Source of the DNA: an uncultured Propionibacterium sp.
GTDB lineage: Bacteria > Actinomycetota > Actinomycetes > Propionibacteriales > Propionibacteriaceae
NCBI GenBank assembly: GCA_938036835.1
Contig: CALHWB010000040.1
Location: 1 to 64,000, forward strand
Length of the DNA stretch: 64,000 bases
Direction: 5' to 3'
Shown here: positions 63,247 to 64,000 of the stretch, piece after piece
Layout: the number at the start of each line of letters is the position of its first letter
How positions within the stretch are numbered: position 1 is the stretch's first letter
Notes under the pieces: model-generated
What the model saw: the letters and a program-made list of their open reading frames with translations, nothing else
What the model was told of the DNA's origin: nothing
Database searches by the model: none
Position numbers and translations under genes: made by a program

Positions 63247-64000
63247 CAACGCCGTCGCCTGCCCATCCCGACCGTCGGCTGCTGGTGATCGGTGGCGGCA
63301 TAACCGGGCTGGCCGCGGCGTACCAGGGCAGTTGCAGCGGGGCACGGGTCTGCCTGATCGAGGCGGACGATCGCCTGGGCGGCAAGATACGCACCGACAC
63401 CACCACCGACGGGCTGATCATCGAACACGGCCCGGATAGCTTCGTCACCTATCGTCCGGGTGCCAGCGAACTGATCGAGGAACTTGGGCTCACCGGCCGA
63501 TTGATCGGTACCCGAGGCCAGCGAAAGGTCTTCATGCACTCCCGGGGCAGATTGCTGCCGATGCCCGATGGCATGGGGCAGGTCTTGCCCACCAGACTCG
63601 GACCGTTCATCACCACCAGGACGCTGGGGTGGCCGGACAAGCTGCGCGCCGCGGCGGATCTGGTGCTGCCCCGTCAGCTCCGGGACGGAACCGATGTCTC
63701 CATCGGCGATTTCCTGACCCGCCGGCTAGGACCCGGCATAGTGCAACGCTTCGCCGAGCCACTGGTGGGTGGCATCTATGGGGCTTCGGTGCACGATTTG
63801 AGTCTGGACGCGGTGCTGCCCGGGCTGCGAGCCAACGAACTCGAACATCGTTCCCTGCTGGTGGCCTCCCTCGCCGCCGGGCGCCGCGCCCGACGCTCGG
63901 CGGCCGGCCGGGGAGGCTCGGTATTCAATTCCCTCCGGGGCGGTATGGGTGAACTCGTGGCGACCTGCCAGGCAGCGCTGGAGGCCGCCGGCACCGATCT
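63243..64000 (+). CDS. hemG: Protoporphyrinogen/coproporphyrinogen oxidase, start only (window edge)
   Basis: The first 252 codons are visible; the gene runs off the window end. FAD-binding LLVIGGGITGLAAAY, then EADDRLGGKIRT, and HGPDSF and EPLVGGIYGA are HemY/CgoX signatures. In Actinomycetota this enzyme usually makes coproporphyrin III. ATG 63243 overlaps the preceding stop by four bases. Confidence 0.92.
   Translation, partial: MTTPSPAHPDRRLLVIGGGITGLAAAYQGSCSGARVCLIEADDRLGGKIRTDTTTDGLIIEHGPDSFVTYRPGASELIEELGLTGRLIGTRGQRKVFMHSRGRLLPMPDGMGQVLPTRLGPFITTRTLGWPDKLRAAADLVLPRQLRDGTDVSIGDFLTRRLGPGIVQRFAEPLVGGIYGASVHDLSLDAVLPGLRANELEHRSLLVASLAAGRRARRSAAGRGGSVFNSLRGGMGELVATCQAALEAAGTD

Noticed and set aside
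1..64000. tRNA, rRNA, CRISPR array, insertion sequence or prophage genes
   Set aside because: No cloverleaf-like segments, spaced repeats, transposase or phage-like proteins were seen on either strand. Gaps between genes are short and accounted for.

Overview
The window looks like an ordinary chromosome segment of a GC-rich Actinomycetota. The indicators are RbpA, WhiA, OpcA, a mycothiol-type (MDMPI/DinB-like) protein, an LpqY-SugABC-like transporter, an RNase E with the catalytic core behind a long N-terminal extension, a SufR-led suf operon, and the orders uvrC-rapZ-yvcK-whiA-gap-pgk-tpiA-secG-rbpA and rplU-rpmA-obgE-proB-proA-nadD-rsfS. Propionibacteriales is a reasonable guess but is inference. 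I saw no tRNA, rRNA, CRISPR array, insertion sequence or prophage.

Region by region. 0.1-1.9 kb: a TetR repressor (BioQ-like) divergent from bioB, with a perfect BioQ-type palindrome between them. 1.9-12.7 kb: the minus-strand ribosome/proline/NAD cluster rplU-rpmA-obgE-proB-proA-nadD-rsfS-gpgP. It is interrupted twice: by a TauE exporter plus a phosphoesterase, and by a three-gene sensor operon (roadblock, Aer-type PAS, cytoplasmic PhnD-like protein) with a 0.7-kb leader. 12.8-20 kb: RNase E, a DUF2344 protein, ThpR, a rhodanese lipoprotein and BrnQ. 20.2-24.6 kb: a trehalose-type ABC importer. 24.9-27.2 kb: a four-gene plus-strand cassette with a small helical T7SS-type partner, a calpain-like cysteine protease, and two related downstream proteins, one of them a lipoprotein. 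It looks like a secreted effector with its protection genes. 27.3-33.9 kb: sufR-B-D-Rieske-C-S-U-T, with a CAAC-N6-GTTG SufR site at the sufR start. 34.1-38.0 kb: malEFG without an ATPase. 38.3-42.6 kb: tal-zwf-opcA-pgl. 42.7-54.7 kb: rbpA, secG, tpiA, pgk, gap, whiA, yvcK, rapZ, uvrC, uvrA, all on the minus strand. 54.8-60.9 kb: an MDMPI-like protein, a metallo-beta-lactamase-fold hydrolase, terC behind a yybP-ykoY manganese riboswitch, uvrB and ferrochelatase. 61.0-64.0 kb: hemE, a radical SAM protein and the start of hemG/cgoX, translationally coupled.

Most of the window is core metabolism: Fe-S assembly, glycolysis and the pentose phosphate pathway, sugar import, heme synthesis and excision repair. 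The parts most likely to be new biology are the calpain effector cassette (24.9-27.2 kb) and the roadblock/PAS/PhnD operon (5.0-6.6 kb). The best-supported regulatory sites are the BioQ box, the SufR box and the Mn riboswitch. All calls come from reading the sequence by eye; no database search was run.
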